This document shows, piece by piece, positions 35,241 through 46,070 of a stretch of 64,000 nucleotides of DNA (positions are counted from its first letter, which is position 1; each line of letters starts with the position of its first letter). A program made the translations under genes and the position numbers. This DNA is from Streptosporangiaceae bacterium. Lineage in GTDB: Bacteria; Actinomycetota; Actinomycetes; Streptosporangiales; Streptosporangiaceae. The notes beneath the pieces are model-generated. The model saw only the letters and a list, made by a program, of their open reading frames with translations, did not search any database and was not told the DNA's origin. The stretch covers positions 1-64,000 of the forward strand of contig JASHQL010000050.1 of the NCBI GenBank assembly GCA_030039155.1, in the 5' to 3' direction.

Positions 35241-36004
35241 CAGGCGGCCCTGCTTGTCTTCGCCCTGACCTGCTGCGCGGTCAGCGGCGGCCCGAAGCAG
35301 AACGCGTACCAGCGCAGGTAATGCGGCAGCCAGCGGACCAGCCGGAAGCCGGACCGGCCGGCCGGCCGGCCTCGCCAGGTGGTGGGCAGCTCGGCGACCG
35401 GCAGCCGCAGCCGCCTGGCCTTCGCGGTGAGCTCGATGCCGACCTCGAAGCCGTGCCGCGAGTCGATGCCGACGCTGTCCACCAGCGCGGCCGAGTAGGC
35501 CTTGAACGAGTTGGTGGCATCGCAGGTACCCGGCCTGGCCAGCAGCTGCAGCGACCGGCCGGCCAGCCTGGACAGCAGGCACTTGGGCCACTGCCCGCCA
35601 AGCTGCCTGCCGCCAGCGGTGTACCGGGACGCCGCGGCTACCGCCGCGCCGCCCTCGACCAGGCCGGCTAACGCCTCGATCTGCCCGGCGTCGTCGCTGC
35701 CGTCCGCCATGGTGACCACAAGCACCGGTGCCCGCGCTGCGGCCACGCCGGCCCTGATCGCCTGCGCGGGCCCCGTGCCCCGGCCATTGACCAGGCAGCT
35801 GACGCCGGGCCAGCGGCCCGGCTGCCGCTCGACCACGCCGACGGTAGCGTCGTCCGGCCGGTCCACCACGACCAGCACCTCGCACGGCGAGCTGACCTCG
35901 GCCAGCAGCCGGTCCAGCACGGCGCCGATGAGCGCGGCCTCGTTCCTGGCAGGCATGACGACCGTGATTCGCGGTAATGCCGATTCGACAACCCCGGCAG
36001 CCAA
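35240..36004 (-). CDS. Family 2 glycosyltransferase (dolichol-P-mannose synthase-like)
   Basis: 'RITVVMPARNEAALIGAVLDRLLAEVSSPCEVLVVVDRPDDATV', 'LVVTMADGSDDAGQIEALAGLVEGGAAVAAASRY'; TGATG coupling to the epimerase. Confidence 0.92.
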   Translation of the reverse strand: MAAGVVESALPRITVVMPARNEAALIGAVLDRLLAEVSSPCEVLVVVDRPDDATVGVVERQPGRWPGVSCLVNGRGTGPAQAIRAGVAAARAPVLVVTMADGSDDAGQIEALAGLVEGGAAVAAASRYTAGGRQLGGQWPKCLLSRLAGRSLQLLARPGTCDATNSFKAYSAALVDSVGIDSRHGFEVGIELTAKARRLRLPVAELPTTWRGRPAGRSGFRLVRWLPHYLRWYAFCFGPPLTAQQVRAKTSRAA

Positions 36005-36095
36005 GACAGCGAACTCCCCCCGACTCTGGTTCGCGTGTCCGGCGATAATAGCAACGCTGCGTGCGCGGGCGGTCGCGACACGTCACGCCATCCGA

Positions 36096-37454
36096 TTACA
36101 TCCCGGCGATCAGTTTCTCCACCCGCTCGTCGACCGACCTGAACGGGTCCTTGCACAGCACGGTGCGCTGCGCCTGGTCGTTGAGCTTGAGGTGCACCCA
36201 GTCCACGGTGAAGTCGCGGCGGCGCTCTTGCGCCCGCCTGATGAACTCGCCGCGCAGCCGCGCCCTGGTGGTCTGCGGCGGCACCGACTTGGCCTGGAAA
36301 ATGTCGATGTCCCGGCAGGCGCGTTCCACCGCGCCGCGCTTCTGCAGCAGGTAGTACAGCCCGCGGCCGCGATGCACGTCGTGGTAGGCGAGGTCGAGCT
36401 GGGCCACCCTCGGCGAGGACAACGGCAGGTCGTGCTTGGCCCGGTACCGCTCGATCAGCTGGTACTTGGTCACCCAGTCGATCTCCCGCGCGACCGAGTT
36501 CAGGTCGCCGCTCTCCACCGCACGCAGCGTGCGCTGCCACAGGTCGAGCACCCGTGCGGTGACCGCGTCGGCGCCCTTGCGCCCGGTGAAGTCGATGGCC
36601 TTGGCCAGGTACTCCTGCTGGATCTCCAGCGCGCTGATCTCGCGCCCGTTCGCCAGCCTGACCTTGCGCCGCGCGGTCATGTCATGGCTCACGTCCCTGA
36701 TCGCCCTGATCGGGTTTTCCAGCGTCAGGTCACGCATGACGGTGCCGGCCTCCACCATCCGGAGCACCAGGTCGGTGGCGCCGACCTTGAGCAGCGTGGT
36801 GGTCTCGCTCATGTTGGAGTCGCCCACGATCACGTGCAGCCGGCGGAACCGTTCGGCGTCGGCGTGCGGCTCGTCCCTGGTGTTGATGATCGGCCGCGAC
36901 CGCGTGGTGGCCGAGGAGACGCCCTCCCAGATGTGCTCGGCCCGCTGGCTGACGCAGTAGACAGCGCCGCGCGGCGTCTGCAGCACCTTGCCTGCCCCGC
37001 AGATGATCTGCCTGGTCACCAGGAACGGGATCAGCACGTCGGCCAGCCTGGTGAACTCGCCGTGCCTGCCCACCAGGTAGTTCTCGTGGCAGCCGTAAGA
37101 GTTCCCGGCCGAGTCGGTGTTGTTCTTGAACAGGTAGATGTCGCCGGCGATGCCCTCCTCGCGCAGCCGGGAGTCCGCGTCCACCAGCAGGCCCTCCAGG
37201 ATGCGCTCGCCGGCCTTGTCGTGCACCACCAGGTCGATGAGGTTGTCGCACTCCGGCGTCGCGTACTCGGGATGACTGCCGACGTCCAGGTAGAGCCGCG
37301 CGCCGTTGCGCAGGAACACGTTGCTGCTGCGGCCCCAGGACACCACCCGGCGGAACAGGTACCTGGCCACCTCGTCCGGCGACAGCCTGCGCTGGCCGCG
37401 GAAGGTACAGGTGACCCCGTACTCGTTCTCCAGCCCGAAGATGCGCCTGTCCAT
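36096..37454 (-). CDS. pafA: Pup--protein ligase PafA
   Basis: '[72 protein letters not shown]'. Confidence 0.98.
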   Translation of the reverse strand: MDRRIFGLENEYGVTCTFRGQRRLSPDEVARYLFRRVVSWGRSSNVFLRNGARLYLDVGSHPEYATPECDNLIDLVVHDKAGERILEGLLVDADSRLREEGIAGDIYLFKNNTDSAGNSYGCHENYLVGRHGEFTRLADVLIPFLVTRQIICGAGKVLQTPRGAVYCVSQRAEHIWEGVSSATTRSRPIINTRDEPHADAERFRRLHVIVGDSNMSETTTLLKVGATDLVLRMVEAGTVMRDLTLENPIRAIRDVSHDMTARRKVRLANGREISALEIQQEYLAKAIDFTGRKGADAVTARVLDLWQRTLRAVESGDLNSVAREIDWVTKYQLIERYRAKHDLPLSSPRVAQLDLAYHDVHRGRGLYYLLQKRGAVERACRDIDIFQAKSVPPQTTRARLRGEFIRRAQERRRDFTVDWVHLKLNDQAQRTVLCKDPFRSVDERVEKLIAGM

Positions 37455-37465
37455 GCGTGCCGCTG

Positions 37466-38926
37466 CTACCAGTCGACCGCGATGTACTTGGTCTCGGTGA
37501 ACTCCAGCAGCCCGTCGTGTCCGCCTTCCCGGCCAAGTCCTGACTGCTTCACCCCGCCGAACGGGGCAGCGGGGTCGGACACGACTCCCCTGTTGATGCC
37601 CACCATCCCGGCTTCCAGCGCCTCCGCCACCTGTAGCGCCTTCCGCAGGTCGCGGCTGTACAGGTACGACACCAGCCCGTACTCGGTCGCGTTCGCCAGC
37701 GTGATGGCCTGCTGCCGGTCGGTGAACCGCACGATCGGCGCGACCGGCCCGAAGATCTCCTGGCCGAGGATGCCCGCCCCGGCCGGCACCTGGTCGAGCA
37801 CCGTCGGCGGGTAGAAGAAGCCGGCCCGGTCGGGTGCCTGCCCGCCGGTCAGCACCTTGGCGCCGTCCGCGGTGGCCGAGTCCACCAGCTCGGCGACCTT
37901 GGACCTGGTGTCGGAGTTCACCAGCGGCCCGAGATCGATGCCGTCGTCAAGCCCTGGCCCGACCCGGAGCGCGGCGAGCCGCCCGGCCAGCTTGGCCGAG
38001 AACTGGTCGGCGACCGCGTCGTGCACGTAGAACCGGTTCGCCGCGGTGCACGCCTCGCCGCCGTTGCGCATCTTGGCCAGGAACGCGCCGTCGACCGCCG
38101 CGTCGATATCGGCGTCCTCGAAGACCAGGAACGGGGCGTTCCCGCCGAGCTCCATCGAGCAGTTGGTCACGGTCTCCGCCGCGGTCTTCAGCAGCATCCG
38201 GCCGACCTCGGTCGACCCGGTGAACGACAGCTTGCGTACCCTCGGGTCGGCGAGCATGGCCTCGGTCATCGGGCCTGGCTTGGTGGTGGGCAGCACGTTC
38301 ACCACGCCGGCCGGCACCCCGGCCTCGGCCAGCAGCCCGGCGACCGCGAGCGCGCTCAGCGGCGTCTCCTTGGCCGGCTTGAGCACCACCGTGCAGCCCG
38401 CCGCAAGCGCGGGGCCGATCTTGCGGGTGGCCATCGCCGCCGGGAAGTTCCACGGCGTGATGAGCACGCTGACCCCGACCGGCTGCCGCTGCACCATGAT
38501 CCGGTTCGCCCCTGACGGCGCGACCGACAAGCCGCCGTCGATCCGCACCGCCTCCTCGGCGTACCAGCGGAAGAACTCGGCAGCGTACATGATCTCGCCG
38601 CGGGCGTCCTTGAGCGCCTTGCCGTTCTCCAGCACCATCAGCCTGGCCAGCGGCTCGGCCCGTGCCACCATCAGCTCCCAGGCCCTGCGCAGGCACTCGG
38701 CGCGCTCGCGCGGCGCGGTGGCAGCCCACTTCGGCAGCGCGGCCGCGGCGGCGTCCACGGCGTCAAGCGCGTCCTCAGGGGTCGCGTTGGCCACCTCCGC
38801 GATCGGGTCCTCGGTAGCCGGGTCGATGACCGGCAGCACCCCGGCCCGGCCGGGCGACCACTGGCCGTCGATGAGCAGGCCGGTCGGTGCGTCGATGCCA
38901 ATCGTCGCGGCCAGGTCCGTTGTCAC
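37466..38926 (-). CDS. NAD(P)-dependent aldehyde/succinate-semialdehyde dehydrogenase
   Basis: '[39 protein letters not shown]', '[21 protein letters not shown]', '[14 protein letters not shown]'; GTG start with SD GGAGGAG. Confidence 0.95.
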   Translation of the reverse strand: MTTDLAATIGIDAPTGLLIDGQWSPGRAGVLPVIDPATEDPIAEVANATPEDALDAVDAAAAALPKWAATAPRERAECLRRAWELMVARAEPLARLMVLENGKALKDARGEIMYAAEFFRWYAEEAVRIDGGLSVAPSGANRIMVQRQPVGVSVLITPWNFPAAMATRKIGPALAAGCTVVLKPAKETPLSALAVAGLLAEAGVPAGVVNVLPTTKPGPMTEAMLADPRVRKLSFTGSTEVGRMLLKTAAETVTNCSMELGGNAPFLVFEDADIDAAVDGAFLAKMRNGGEACTAANRFYVHDAVADQFSAKLAGRLAALRVGPGLDDGIDLGPLVNSDTRSKVAELVDSATADGAKVLTGGQAPDRAGFFYPPTVLDQVPAGAGILGQEIFGPVAPIVRFTDRQQAITLANATEYGLVSYLYSRDLRKALQVAEALEAGMVGINRGVVSDPAAPFGGVKQSGLGREGGHDGLLEFTETKYIAVDW

Positions 38927-39057
38927 GTCGCTCCTCCAGCGCAGCGCCCCCCTGCGGGGTCGTCCCCCGAGGGAAAACACTGTCGTGCTCTCGACATTAC
39001 CAACGGCTGTGTACCCGGTCGCGAGCCGGAAGGCCCCCACCCTGGCCGGCCGGCCCG

Positions 39058-39867
39058 TTACTCGCCGCTGCCAGCCTCCGGCTCGGCTTCGCCGGCCCCG
39101 TCGGATGGCTCGTCTGCCGAACTCGACTGCCCGGCCGGGGGCTGGGCCGCGGCCTCCGCCGGGCGCCCGGGCCTGGCCTGGGCCAGCATCTCCGCGAGCC
39201 GGTCACCGCCGAGGCGGCGGAATGTCCGGTGCGGGCGTGACCGGTCCAGCAGCGCGACCTCAAGATGGGCCTCGCTGAGCTCGGTCTTCTCGCCGTCGCC
39301 CTGGCTCTCCAGCGCGGTCATCGCCACCGCCATCGCGGCCGGCATGTCCATCCCGGCCGAGTAGTGCTCCTTCAGCACGCCGGCGACCTTGTCGGCCTGG
39401 CCGCCCATGACCACGAAGCCGTGTTCCTCGGCGACCGAACCCTCGAAGGTGATCCGGTAGATCTGGTCGTCGTCCTCGATCTTGCCAAGCTCGGCCACCA
39501 CGATCTCGACCTCGTAGGGCTTGTTGCTGTCGGTGAACAGGGTGCCGAGCAGCTGGCCGTACCAGTTGGCCAGCCCGCGCGCGGTCACGTCCTGCCGGTC
39601 GTACTGGAAGCCGGTGGTGTCGGCATACCTGACCCCGGCCTTGCGCAGGCTCTCGAACTCGTTGTACCTGCCGACCGCCGCGAACGCGATCCGGTCGTAG
39701 ATCTCGCCGAACTTGCGCAGCGTCCTCGACGGGTTCGGCGCGACGAACAGGATGCCTGGCTCGCAGGTGAGCACCACGCCGCTGCGGATCCTGGCGATTG
39801 CCTTGCGCGCGAAATCCGCCTTGTCCTTCATCACCTGTTCAGGTGACACGTAGAACGGCATCGACAC
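39058..39867 (-). CDS. prcA: 20S proteasome alpha subunit
   Basis: 'MPFYVSPEQVMKDKADFARKAIARIRSGVVLTCEPGILFVAPNPSRTLRKFGEIYDRIAFAAVGRYNEFESLRKAGVRYADTTGFQYDRQDVTARGLAN'. Confidence 0.98.
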   Translation of the reverse strand: MSMPFYVSPEQVMKDKADFARKAIARIRSGVVLTCEPGILFVAPNPSRTLRKFGEIYDRIAFAAVGRYNEFESLRKAGVRYADTTGFQYDRQDVTARGLANWYGQLLGTLFTDSNKPYEVEIVVAELGKIEDDDQIYRITFEGSVAEEHGFVVMGGQADKVAGVLKEHYSAGMDMPAAMAVAMTALESQGDGEKTELSEAHLEVALLDRSRPHRTFRRLGGDRLAEMLAQARPGRPAEAAAQPPAGQSSSADEPSDGAGEAEPEAGSGE

Positions 39868-39924
39868 CGGGAGCGCTCTCCTTGCTGCTGCTAGCTCATG
39901 CTCGGCTTCGGGCTAGGGTGCCAG

Positions 39925-40782
39925 CTACTCGCTGGCCTGCATCGGCGCCTGCGGCCCGTCTGGCCGCTGCATCCGCTCTTCGACAACCGCGGCGGCAAGC
40001 TGGCCCGCCTCGTCTTCGGTCAGCCGGTGGAAACCGTCGGCGGTGACGATGGCCAGCACCGGGTAGATGCGCCTGGCCATGTCTGGCCCGCCGGTCGCGG
40101 AATCGTCATCAGCGGCGTCGTACAGCGACTGCATGCAGGCCATCGTCGCCTCGGCGGTGGTCATGTCATCGCGGTACAGCTTCTTCAGCGCACCGCGCGC
40201 GAACACCGAGCCTGAGCCGATCCCGAAGAACCGCTGCTCCTCGTACCGCCCGCCGACGACGTCGTAGCTGAAGATGCGGCCGCGCGCGGCGTCCTCGTCA
40301 AACCCGGCGAACAGCGGGACCGACGCCAGTCCCTGCATGGCCGCGCCGAGATTGGCTCTGACCAGCCCGGCCAGCCGGTTGGCCTTGCCCTCAAGCGACA
40401 GCGCCCTGCCCTCGAGCTTCTCGTAGTGCTCGAGCTCGACCTGGAACAGCCGGACCAGGTCGACCCCGATGCCCGCGGCGCCGGCGATGCCGACGCAGGA
40501 GTACTCGTCGCTGCGGAACACCTTCTCGATGTCCCGCTGCGCGATCATGTTCCCGGCCGTGGCCCGCCGGTCGCCGGCCATCACCACGCCGTCGGTGCAG
40601 ATCGTCGCGACGATCGTGGTGCCGTGCGGCACCTCGGCCGCGGCGATCCCGCCGCCTGAGTGCCTGGCCGACGGCAGCAGGTCAGGCGCCGTCGCGGTCA
40701 GGAAGTCGCTGAACGATGAGGTGCCGGCCGCCAGGTAGGCGGACGGCAGCCAGTTTGCATCGTTTCGTTGCTGGGACCTCAC
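39925..40782 (-). CDS. prcB: 20S proteasome beta subunit
   Basis: Propeptide then '[51 protein letters not shown]' with Thr1 after 'PHG'; GTG start overlaps pup TGA. Confidence 0.98.
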   Translation of the reverse strand: MRSQQRNDANWLPSAYLAAGTSSFSDFLTATAPDLLPSARHSGGGIAAAEVPHGTTIVATICTDGVVMAGDRRATAGNMIAQRDIEKVFRSDEYSCVGIAGAAGIGVDLVRLFQVELEHYEKLEGRALSLEGKANRLAGLVRANLGAAMQGLASVPLFAGFDEDAARGRIFSYDVVGGRYEEQRFFGIGSGSVFARGALKKLYRDDMTTAEATMACMQSLYDAADDDSATGGPDMARRIYPVLAIVTADGFHRLTEDEAGQLAAAVVEERMQRPDGPQAPMQASE

Positions 40783-40988
40783 TGCCCGCCCTTCTGCACG
40801 TAGGACCTGACGAACTCCTCGGCGTTCTCCTCGAGCACCTCGTCGATCTCGTCCAGGATCGCGTCCACGTCGTCGGCGAGCTTGTCCTGCCGTTCCTTGA
40901 CTTCCTCGGTGCTGCTTGGCGCAGCGTCCTGCTCCTCCTCGGTCCGCCGAGGGGCCTGCCGCTGGCCGCCGGTTTCCTTCGTCGCCAT
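40779..40988 (-). CDS. pup: Prokaryotic ubiquitin-like protein Pup
   Basis: [70 protein letters not shown]-terminal GGQ. Confidence 0.98.
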   Translation of the reverse strand: MATKETGGQRQAPRRTEEEQDAAPSSTEEVKERQDKLADDVDAILDEIDEVLEENAEEFVRSYVQKGGQ

Positions 40989-41191
40989 GCCGAACCTCCG
41001 TGCTCGCAGGCGTTCGCCCGCTGTCTCAACGCTATCCTCGCCCGCGTGTGCTGCGTCCAACCCTGGACCACAGCATCGGTATCACGACGTGACAAGTCCT
41101 GGCCAGGTTCGACACGTCCGGCCGCGAATTCGGGTCAGTCGTTTAAAGCATCAAATAGGCCGTTCGCACGAATAGCAGGGGAATGCGCAGC

Positions 41192-42709
41192 CTACGACTG
41201 GCCGGTGAGCGCGGCCACCAGTTCCCCGGCGGTCTCGCACCGGTCGAGCAGGTCACCCACGTGTGCCCTAGTGCCGCGCAGCGGCTCGAGCGTCGGTACC
41301 CGCTGCAGTGACTCCCGGCCCGGGATATCGAAGATGACCGAATCCCACGACGCCGCGGCCACCGCATCGGGGTACTGCCGCAGGCAGCGGCCGCGGAAGT
41401 AGGCCCTGGTGTCCTCTGGCGGGTTGTCGACCGCCCAGGCCACGTCACGCTCGTCGGCCAGCCGCAGCACCCGGCCGTTGCTCGCCAGCCGGTTGTACAG
41501 GCCGCGGTCCGGCCGCACGTCCGAGTACTGCAGGTCGACCAGCTGCAGCCTTGGATGACCCCAGCCGAGCCCGTCCCTTGACCGGTAGCCCTCCAGGATC
41601 TCCAGCTTGGTGACCCAGTCGAGCTCGCGGGACAGCTGCATCGGGTCGTCGGCCAGCTTGCCGAGCACGGTCTCCCAGCGGTCAAGCACGTCCCTGGTCG
41701 CATCGTCCACGTCCGCGCCGTACCGGTCCTCTGTGTACTTCCTGGCCAGCTCCAGGTACTCGAGCTGCAGCTGGATCGCGGTCATCCGGCGGCCGTCGCG
41801 CAGCGCCACCAGGTGCTTGCAGCCAGGGTCGTGCGAGATCGCCCGCAGCTCGGCAACCGGTGCCTCGATGGCCAGGTCGACCGCGAGGAACCGGTCCTCG
41901 ATCATCGCCAGCACCAGCGCCGTGGTGCCGAGCTTGAGGTAGCTGGACACCTCGCTCATGTTCGCGTCACCGAGGATGACGTGCAGCCTGCGGTACTTGT
42001 CCGGGTCGGCGTGCGGCTCGTCCCTGGTGTTGATGATCGGCCGCTTCAGCGTGGTCTCCAGCCCGACCTCGACCTCGAAGTAGTCGGCACGCTGGCTGAT
42101 CTGGAAGCCTTCCTCCCGGCCGTCGGCGCCGCGGCCGACCCGGCCGGCCCCGCAGACCACCTGCCGGGAGACGAAGAACGGGGTCAGGTGCCTGACGATG
42201 TCGGCGAACGGCGTCGACCGGCTCATCAGGTAGTTCTCGTGGCAGCCGAACGATGCGCCCTTGTTGTCGGTGTTGTGCTTGTACAGCTGGATGGCCGGGC
42301 TGCTCGGCATGGCCGACGCCCGCGCCGCGGCCTCGGCCATCACCCGCTCGCCGGCCTTGTCCCAGATCACCGCGTCCAGCGGGTTGGTGCACTCGGGCGC
42401 CGAGTACTCGGGGTGGGCGTGGTCGACATAGAGCCGCGCGCCGTTGGTCAGGATCACGTTGGCCAGGCCGAGGTCCTCGTCGGTGAGCTGGGCGGAGTCT
42501 GCCGCCTCGCCGGCCAGGTCGAACCCGCGGGCGTCACGCAGCGGGTTCTCTTCCTCGAAGTCCCACCTGGCCCGCCTGGCCCGCGCTGTGCTGGCCGCCT
42601 GATAGGCATTGACCACCTGGGACGAGCTGACCATCGCGTTCGCACCAGGCTGGCCGGGCACGGCGATGCCGTACTCGGTCTCGATGCCCATGACCCGCCT
42701 GACGCTCAT
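41192..42709 (-). CDS. dop: Pup deamidase/depupylase Dop
   Basis: '[24 protein letters not shown]...', '[36 protein letters not shown]'; PafA paralogue with Dop-type loop. Confidence 0.97.
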   Translation of the reverse strand: MSVRRVMGIETEYGIAVPGQPGANAMVSSSQVVNAYQAASTARARRARWDFEEENPLRDARGFDLAGEAADSAQLTDEDLGLANVILTNGARLYVDHAHPEYSAPECTNPLDAVIWDKAGERVMAEAAARASAMPSSPAIQLYKHNTDNKGASFGCHENYLMSRSTPFADIVRHLTPFFVSRQVVCGAGRVGRGADGREEGFQISQRADYFEVEVGLETTLKRPIINTRDEPHADPDKYRRLHVILGDANMSEVSSYLKLGTTALVLAMIEDRFLAVDLAIEAPVAELRAISHDPGCKHLVALRDGRRMTAIQLQLEYLELARKYTEDRYGADVDDATRDVLDRWETVLGKLADDPMQLSRELDWVTKLEILEGYRSRDGLGWGHPRLQLVDLQYSDVRPDRGLYNRLASNGRVLRLADERDVAWAVDNPPEDTRAYFRGRCLRQYPDAVAAASWDSVIFDIPGRESLQRVPTLEPLRGTRAHVGDLLDRCETAGELVAALTGQS

Positions 42710-42790
42710 GGTGCAGAGCCTAACCCGAGGCCACCGCGACCGCGCCGCGCGCAGCGCCCAGAGCGCAGAATCGGCCGGGCCGGACTGGGC

Positions 42791-43192
42791 TCAGCCGACC
42801 GGCCTTGGCACCGTCACCTTCTTCTGTCCCACGCGACCTGGCGCCTTGAACGGCGGGGCCGGGACCGCTCTGGTCTGCTGGCGGATCACCACGTGCGAGG
42901 TGTGCACGATGCTCGCCACGCCGGCCGCGCCGACCAGCAGGCCGCCGGCGCACGCGCCGATGATGATGCCGGTGGCCAGCGGCCTGCGCTGGTACCAGCG
43001 CAGCGGCTTCGCTGGCGGGACGGCGGCACCGGCGTTCGCGGCGGCGAGCCTGGCCTGCACCCTCGCCGCGACTTCCGCCTCCACCTTGTCAAGGAACGAC
43101 GCCACCACGGCGTCGCTGTACTCCGGGCCGAGTTCGTGGTGCACCTCGGCCGCTGCGCGGATGTCCTCAGGACCAACCGGCGACGTGCTCAT
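42791..43192 (-). CDS. Small membrane-anchored hypothetical protein between dop and arc
   Basis: 'EDIRAAAEVHHELGPEYSDAVVASFLDKVEAEVAARVQARLA' and one TM segment 'ATGIIIGACAGGLLVGAAGVASIV'. Confidence 0.75.
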   Translation of the reverse strand: MSTSPVGPEDIRAAAEVHHELGPEYSDAVVASFLDKVEAEVAARVQARLAAANAGAAVPPAKPLRWYQRRPLATGIIIGACAGGLLVGAAGVASIVHTSHVVIRQQTRAVPAPPFKAPGRVGQKKVTVPRPVG

Positions 43193-43229
43193 ACCGCAAG
43201 GGTAAGCCCGCAAGGTACCGGCTCGGTCG

Positions 43230-45017
43230 CTACAGGTACTGGCCGGTGTTGCTCACCGTGTCGATCGACCGGCCAGCCTCGGTGCCGCTCTTGCCGGAGA
43301 TCAGCGTCCTGATGTAGACGATCCGCTCGCCCTTCTTGCCGGAGATCCTCGCCCAGTCGTCCGGGTTGGTGGTGTTGGGCAGGTCCTCGTTCTCCTTGAA
43401 CTCGTCCACGCAGGCGGTCAGCAGGTGCGCCACCCGCAGCCCCTTCTGCCCGGTCTCCAGGAACTCCTTGATCGCCATCTTCTTCGCCCTGTCCACGATG
43501 TTCTGGATCATGGCGCCGGAGTTGAAGTCCCTGAAGTAGAGCACCTCCTTGTCACCGTTGGCGTAGGTGACCTCGAGGAACCGGTTGTCCTCGGTCTCGG
43601 CGTACATCCGCTCGACCACGCGCTGGATCATCTCGGCGACCGTCTCGTCCGCGTCGCCGCCGTGCTCGGCCGTGTCGTCGGCATGCAGCGGCAGGCTGGC
43701 CACCACGTACTTGGAGAAGATGTCCTTGGCGGCCTCGGCGTCCGGCCGCTCGATCTTGATCTTGACGTCCAGCCTGCCCGGCCGCAGGATCGCCGGGTCG
43801 ATCATGTCCTCGCGGTTCGAGGCGCCGATCACGATGACGTTCTCCAGGCCCTCGACGCCGTCGATCTCGCTCAGCAGCTGCGGCACGATGGTGTTCTCCA
43901 CGTCGCTGGACACCCCGGAGCCGCGGGTGCGGAAGATGGAGTCCATCTCGTCGAAGAACACGATCACCGGCATGCCCTCGCTGGCCTTCTCCCTGGCCCG
44001 CTGGAACACCAGCCTGATGTGCCGCTCGGTCTCCCCGACGTACTTGTTCAGCAGTTCAGGGCCCTTGATATTGAGGAAGAAGCTCTTGCGCTCCTTGGCC
44101 GGGGCGGCGCCGTCGCCGGCCTCTGCCGACTCCGCGGCGACCTGCTTGGCCAGCGAGTTGGCCACCGCCTTGGCGATCAGCGTCTTGCCGCAGCCGGGCG
44201 GCCCGTACAGCAGCACGCCCTTCGGCGGCCGCAGCTGGTGCTCCTTGAACAGGTCGGCATGCAGGTACGGCAGCTCGATCGCGTCCCGGATCTGCTCGAT
44301 CTGGGTGGACAGCCCGCCAATCTCGGAGTAGGTGATGTCGGGCACCTCCTCCAGGATGAGCTCCTCGACCTCGGCCTTCGGGATCCGCTCGTACACGTAG
44401 CCGGAGCGCGGCTCGAGCAGCAGCGAGTCGCCGGCCCGCAGGGTGGACCCGAGCAGCGGCTCGGCCAGCCTGGCGATCCGCTCCTCGTCCGCGTGCGAGA
44501 TCACCAGCGCGCGGTCGCCGCCGTCCAGGATCTCCTTGAGCATGACCACTTCGCCGACGGTCTCGTAGCCCTGCGCGATGACGACGTTGAGCGCCTCGTT
44601 CAGCACCACTTCCTGGCCAGGCCGCAGCTCGGCGAGCTCGATGCTCGGGCTGACGCTCACCCGCATCTTCCGGCCGCCGGTGAACACGTCGGCAGTGCCC
44701 TCGTCGACGGCCTGCAGGAAGATGCCGAATCCGCTCGGCGGCTGGGCCAGCCGGTCGACCTCTTCCTTCAGCGCGATGATCTGGTCGCGCGCCTCGCGCA
44801 GCGTGCTGGCAAGCCGCTCGTTCTGCCCGGTCACACTGGCGAGATTGGCCTCGGCCTCGCGCAGCCGCTGCTCGAGCGCGTGGGTCTGCCGCGGGGAGTC
44901 CGCCAGCCTGCCGCGCAGCGCCGCGATCTCCTCCTCGAGGAAGGAGATCTGCGTGGTCAGGATCTTGACGTCGTCGTCATGTCGCCCGGCGCGCACGCTG
45001 TCGTCGCGAGAGGCCAT
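43230..45017 (-). CDS. arc: Proteasome-associated AAA ATPase (ARC/Mpa)
   Basis: Coiled coil, OB domain, '[24 protein letters not shown]', '[16 protein letters not shown]', C-terminal '...GQYL'. Confidence 0.98.
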   Translation of the reverse strand: MASRDDSVRAGRHDDDVKILTTQISFLEEEIAALRGRLADSPRQTHALEQRLREAEANLASVTGQNERLASTLREARDQIIALKEEVDRLAQPPSGFGIFLQAVDEGTADVFTGGRKMRVSVSPSIELAELRPGQEVVLNEALNVVIAQGYETVGEVVMLKEILDGGDRALVISHADEERIARLAEPLLGSTLRAGDSLLLEPRSGYVYERIPKAEVEELILEEVPDITYSEIGGLSTQIEQIRDAIELPYLHADLFKEHQLRPPKGVLLYGPPGCGKTLIAKAVANSLAKQVAAESAEAGDGAAPAKERKSFFLNIKGPELLNKYVGETERHIRLVFQRAREKASEGMPVIVFFDEMDSIFRTRGSGVSSDVENTIVPQLLSEIDGVEGLENVIVIGASNREDMIDPAILRPGRLDVKIKIERPDAEAAKDIFSKYVVASLPLHADDTAEHGGDADETVAEMIQRVVERMYAETEDNRFLEVTYANGDKEVLYFRDFNSGAMIQNIVDRAKKMAIKEFLETGQKGLRVAHLLTACVDEFKENEDLPNTTNPDDWARISGKKGERIVYIRTLISGKSGTEAGRSIDTVSNTGQYL

Positions 45018-45122
45018 GCCCCTCACCCCCTCCCGAGAGCCGACTTAGTTAGACCCTACCTACCGAAGGACGTTCCGTAACCTGCTGGCTGTCTCGACTC
45101 GGACACAGGTGATCACAATTGA

Positions 45123-46034
45123 TCAGCGTGCGGCCCCGGCCTCGGCCTCGGCGGCCTGCTGTCCGGTCGAGGGCCGGCGCCGCCGCGGCGGCGCTACCGC
45201 GCCGTCCGCCAGCCGCCTGGCGGTGACCAGGAAACCGGTGTGGCCGACCATCCGGTGCTCTGGCCTGACCGCCAGGCCGTCGACGTGCCAGCCGCGCTGC
45301 ATGCTCTCCCAGGCGGCCGGCTCGGCGAAGTTGCCCTGCTCGCGCAGCGCCGCCACGGTCCTGGCCAGCTGCGTGGTGGTGGCGACGTAACAGCAGATCA
45401 GGCCGCCGGGGATGAGCATCGAGGCGGCGGCCGATGCGTACTCCCACGGCGACAGCAGGTCCAGCACCAGCCGGTCCACGTCGCCCGGCGGGGTCACCGG
45501 TGGCTGCCCGCCAGGGGCGGCGTCGGTGACCTGGCCGCCGGCAAGCTCGCCGACGATCAGCCGCCAGGCCGGGTGCTCGCCGCCGAAGTAACGGCGCACG
45601 TTCGCGGCGGCGATCTCGGCGAAGTCGGGCCTGCGCTCGTAGGACAGCAGCAGGCCGTCGGTGCCGACCGCGCGCAGCAGCCAGCAGGACAGCGCGCCGG
45701 AGCCGGCCCCCGCCTCCACCACGGTGGCGCCGGGGAAGATGTCGGCGAACGCCAGGATCTGCGCCGCGTCCTTCGGGTAGACCACGGCAGCGCCCCTGGC
45801 CATGGAGACCGTGTAGTCGGCAAGCAGCGGCCTGAGCGCGACGTACGCGGTGCCGCCCGTTGAGGTCACCACGCTGCCCTCCTGGCTGCCGATCAGGTCG
45901 TCGTGCGCGACCGCGCCGCGGTGGGTGTGGAACAGCTTGCCCGGGCTCAGCTCCACCCGGTGCTGGCGGCCCTTGGGGTCGGTGAGCTGAACCTGGTCAC
46001 CTGCCCGGAACGGGCCGCGCGGCTGCGTGATCAC
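45123..46034 (-). CDS. trmI: tRNA (adenine-N1)-methyltransferase TrmI
   Basis: 'RGPFRAGDQVQLTDPKGRQHRVELSPGKLFHTHRGAVAHDDLIG', 'YPKDAAQILAFADIFPGATVVEAGAGSGALSCWLLRAVG'. Confidence 0.95.
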   Translation of the reverse strand: MITQPRGPFRAGDQVQLTDPKGRQHRVELSPGKLFHTHRGAVAHDDLIGSQEGSVVTSTGGTAYVALRPLLADYTVSMARGAAVVYPKDAAQILAFADIFPGATVVEAGAGSGALSCWLLRAVGTDGLLLSYERRPDFAEIAAANVRRYFGGEHPAWRLIVGELAGGQVTDAAPGGQPPVTPPGDVDRLVLDLLSPWEYASAAASMLIPGGLICCYVATTTQLARTVAALREQGNFAEPAAWESMQRGWHVDGLAVRPEHRMVGHTGFLVTARRLADGAVAPPRRRRPSTGQQAAEAEAGAAR

Positions 46035-46070
46035 GCCGCCAGGCTAGCGGGCCGCGAACCGCAGGGCCGG

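Noticed and set aside
35241-36086. N-terminal extension of the 623-aa minus ORF (34215-36086) as a fusion to the epimerase
   Set aside because: The extension is out-of-frame translation of the GT2 gene; the epimerase starts at ATG 35240.
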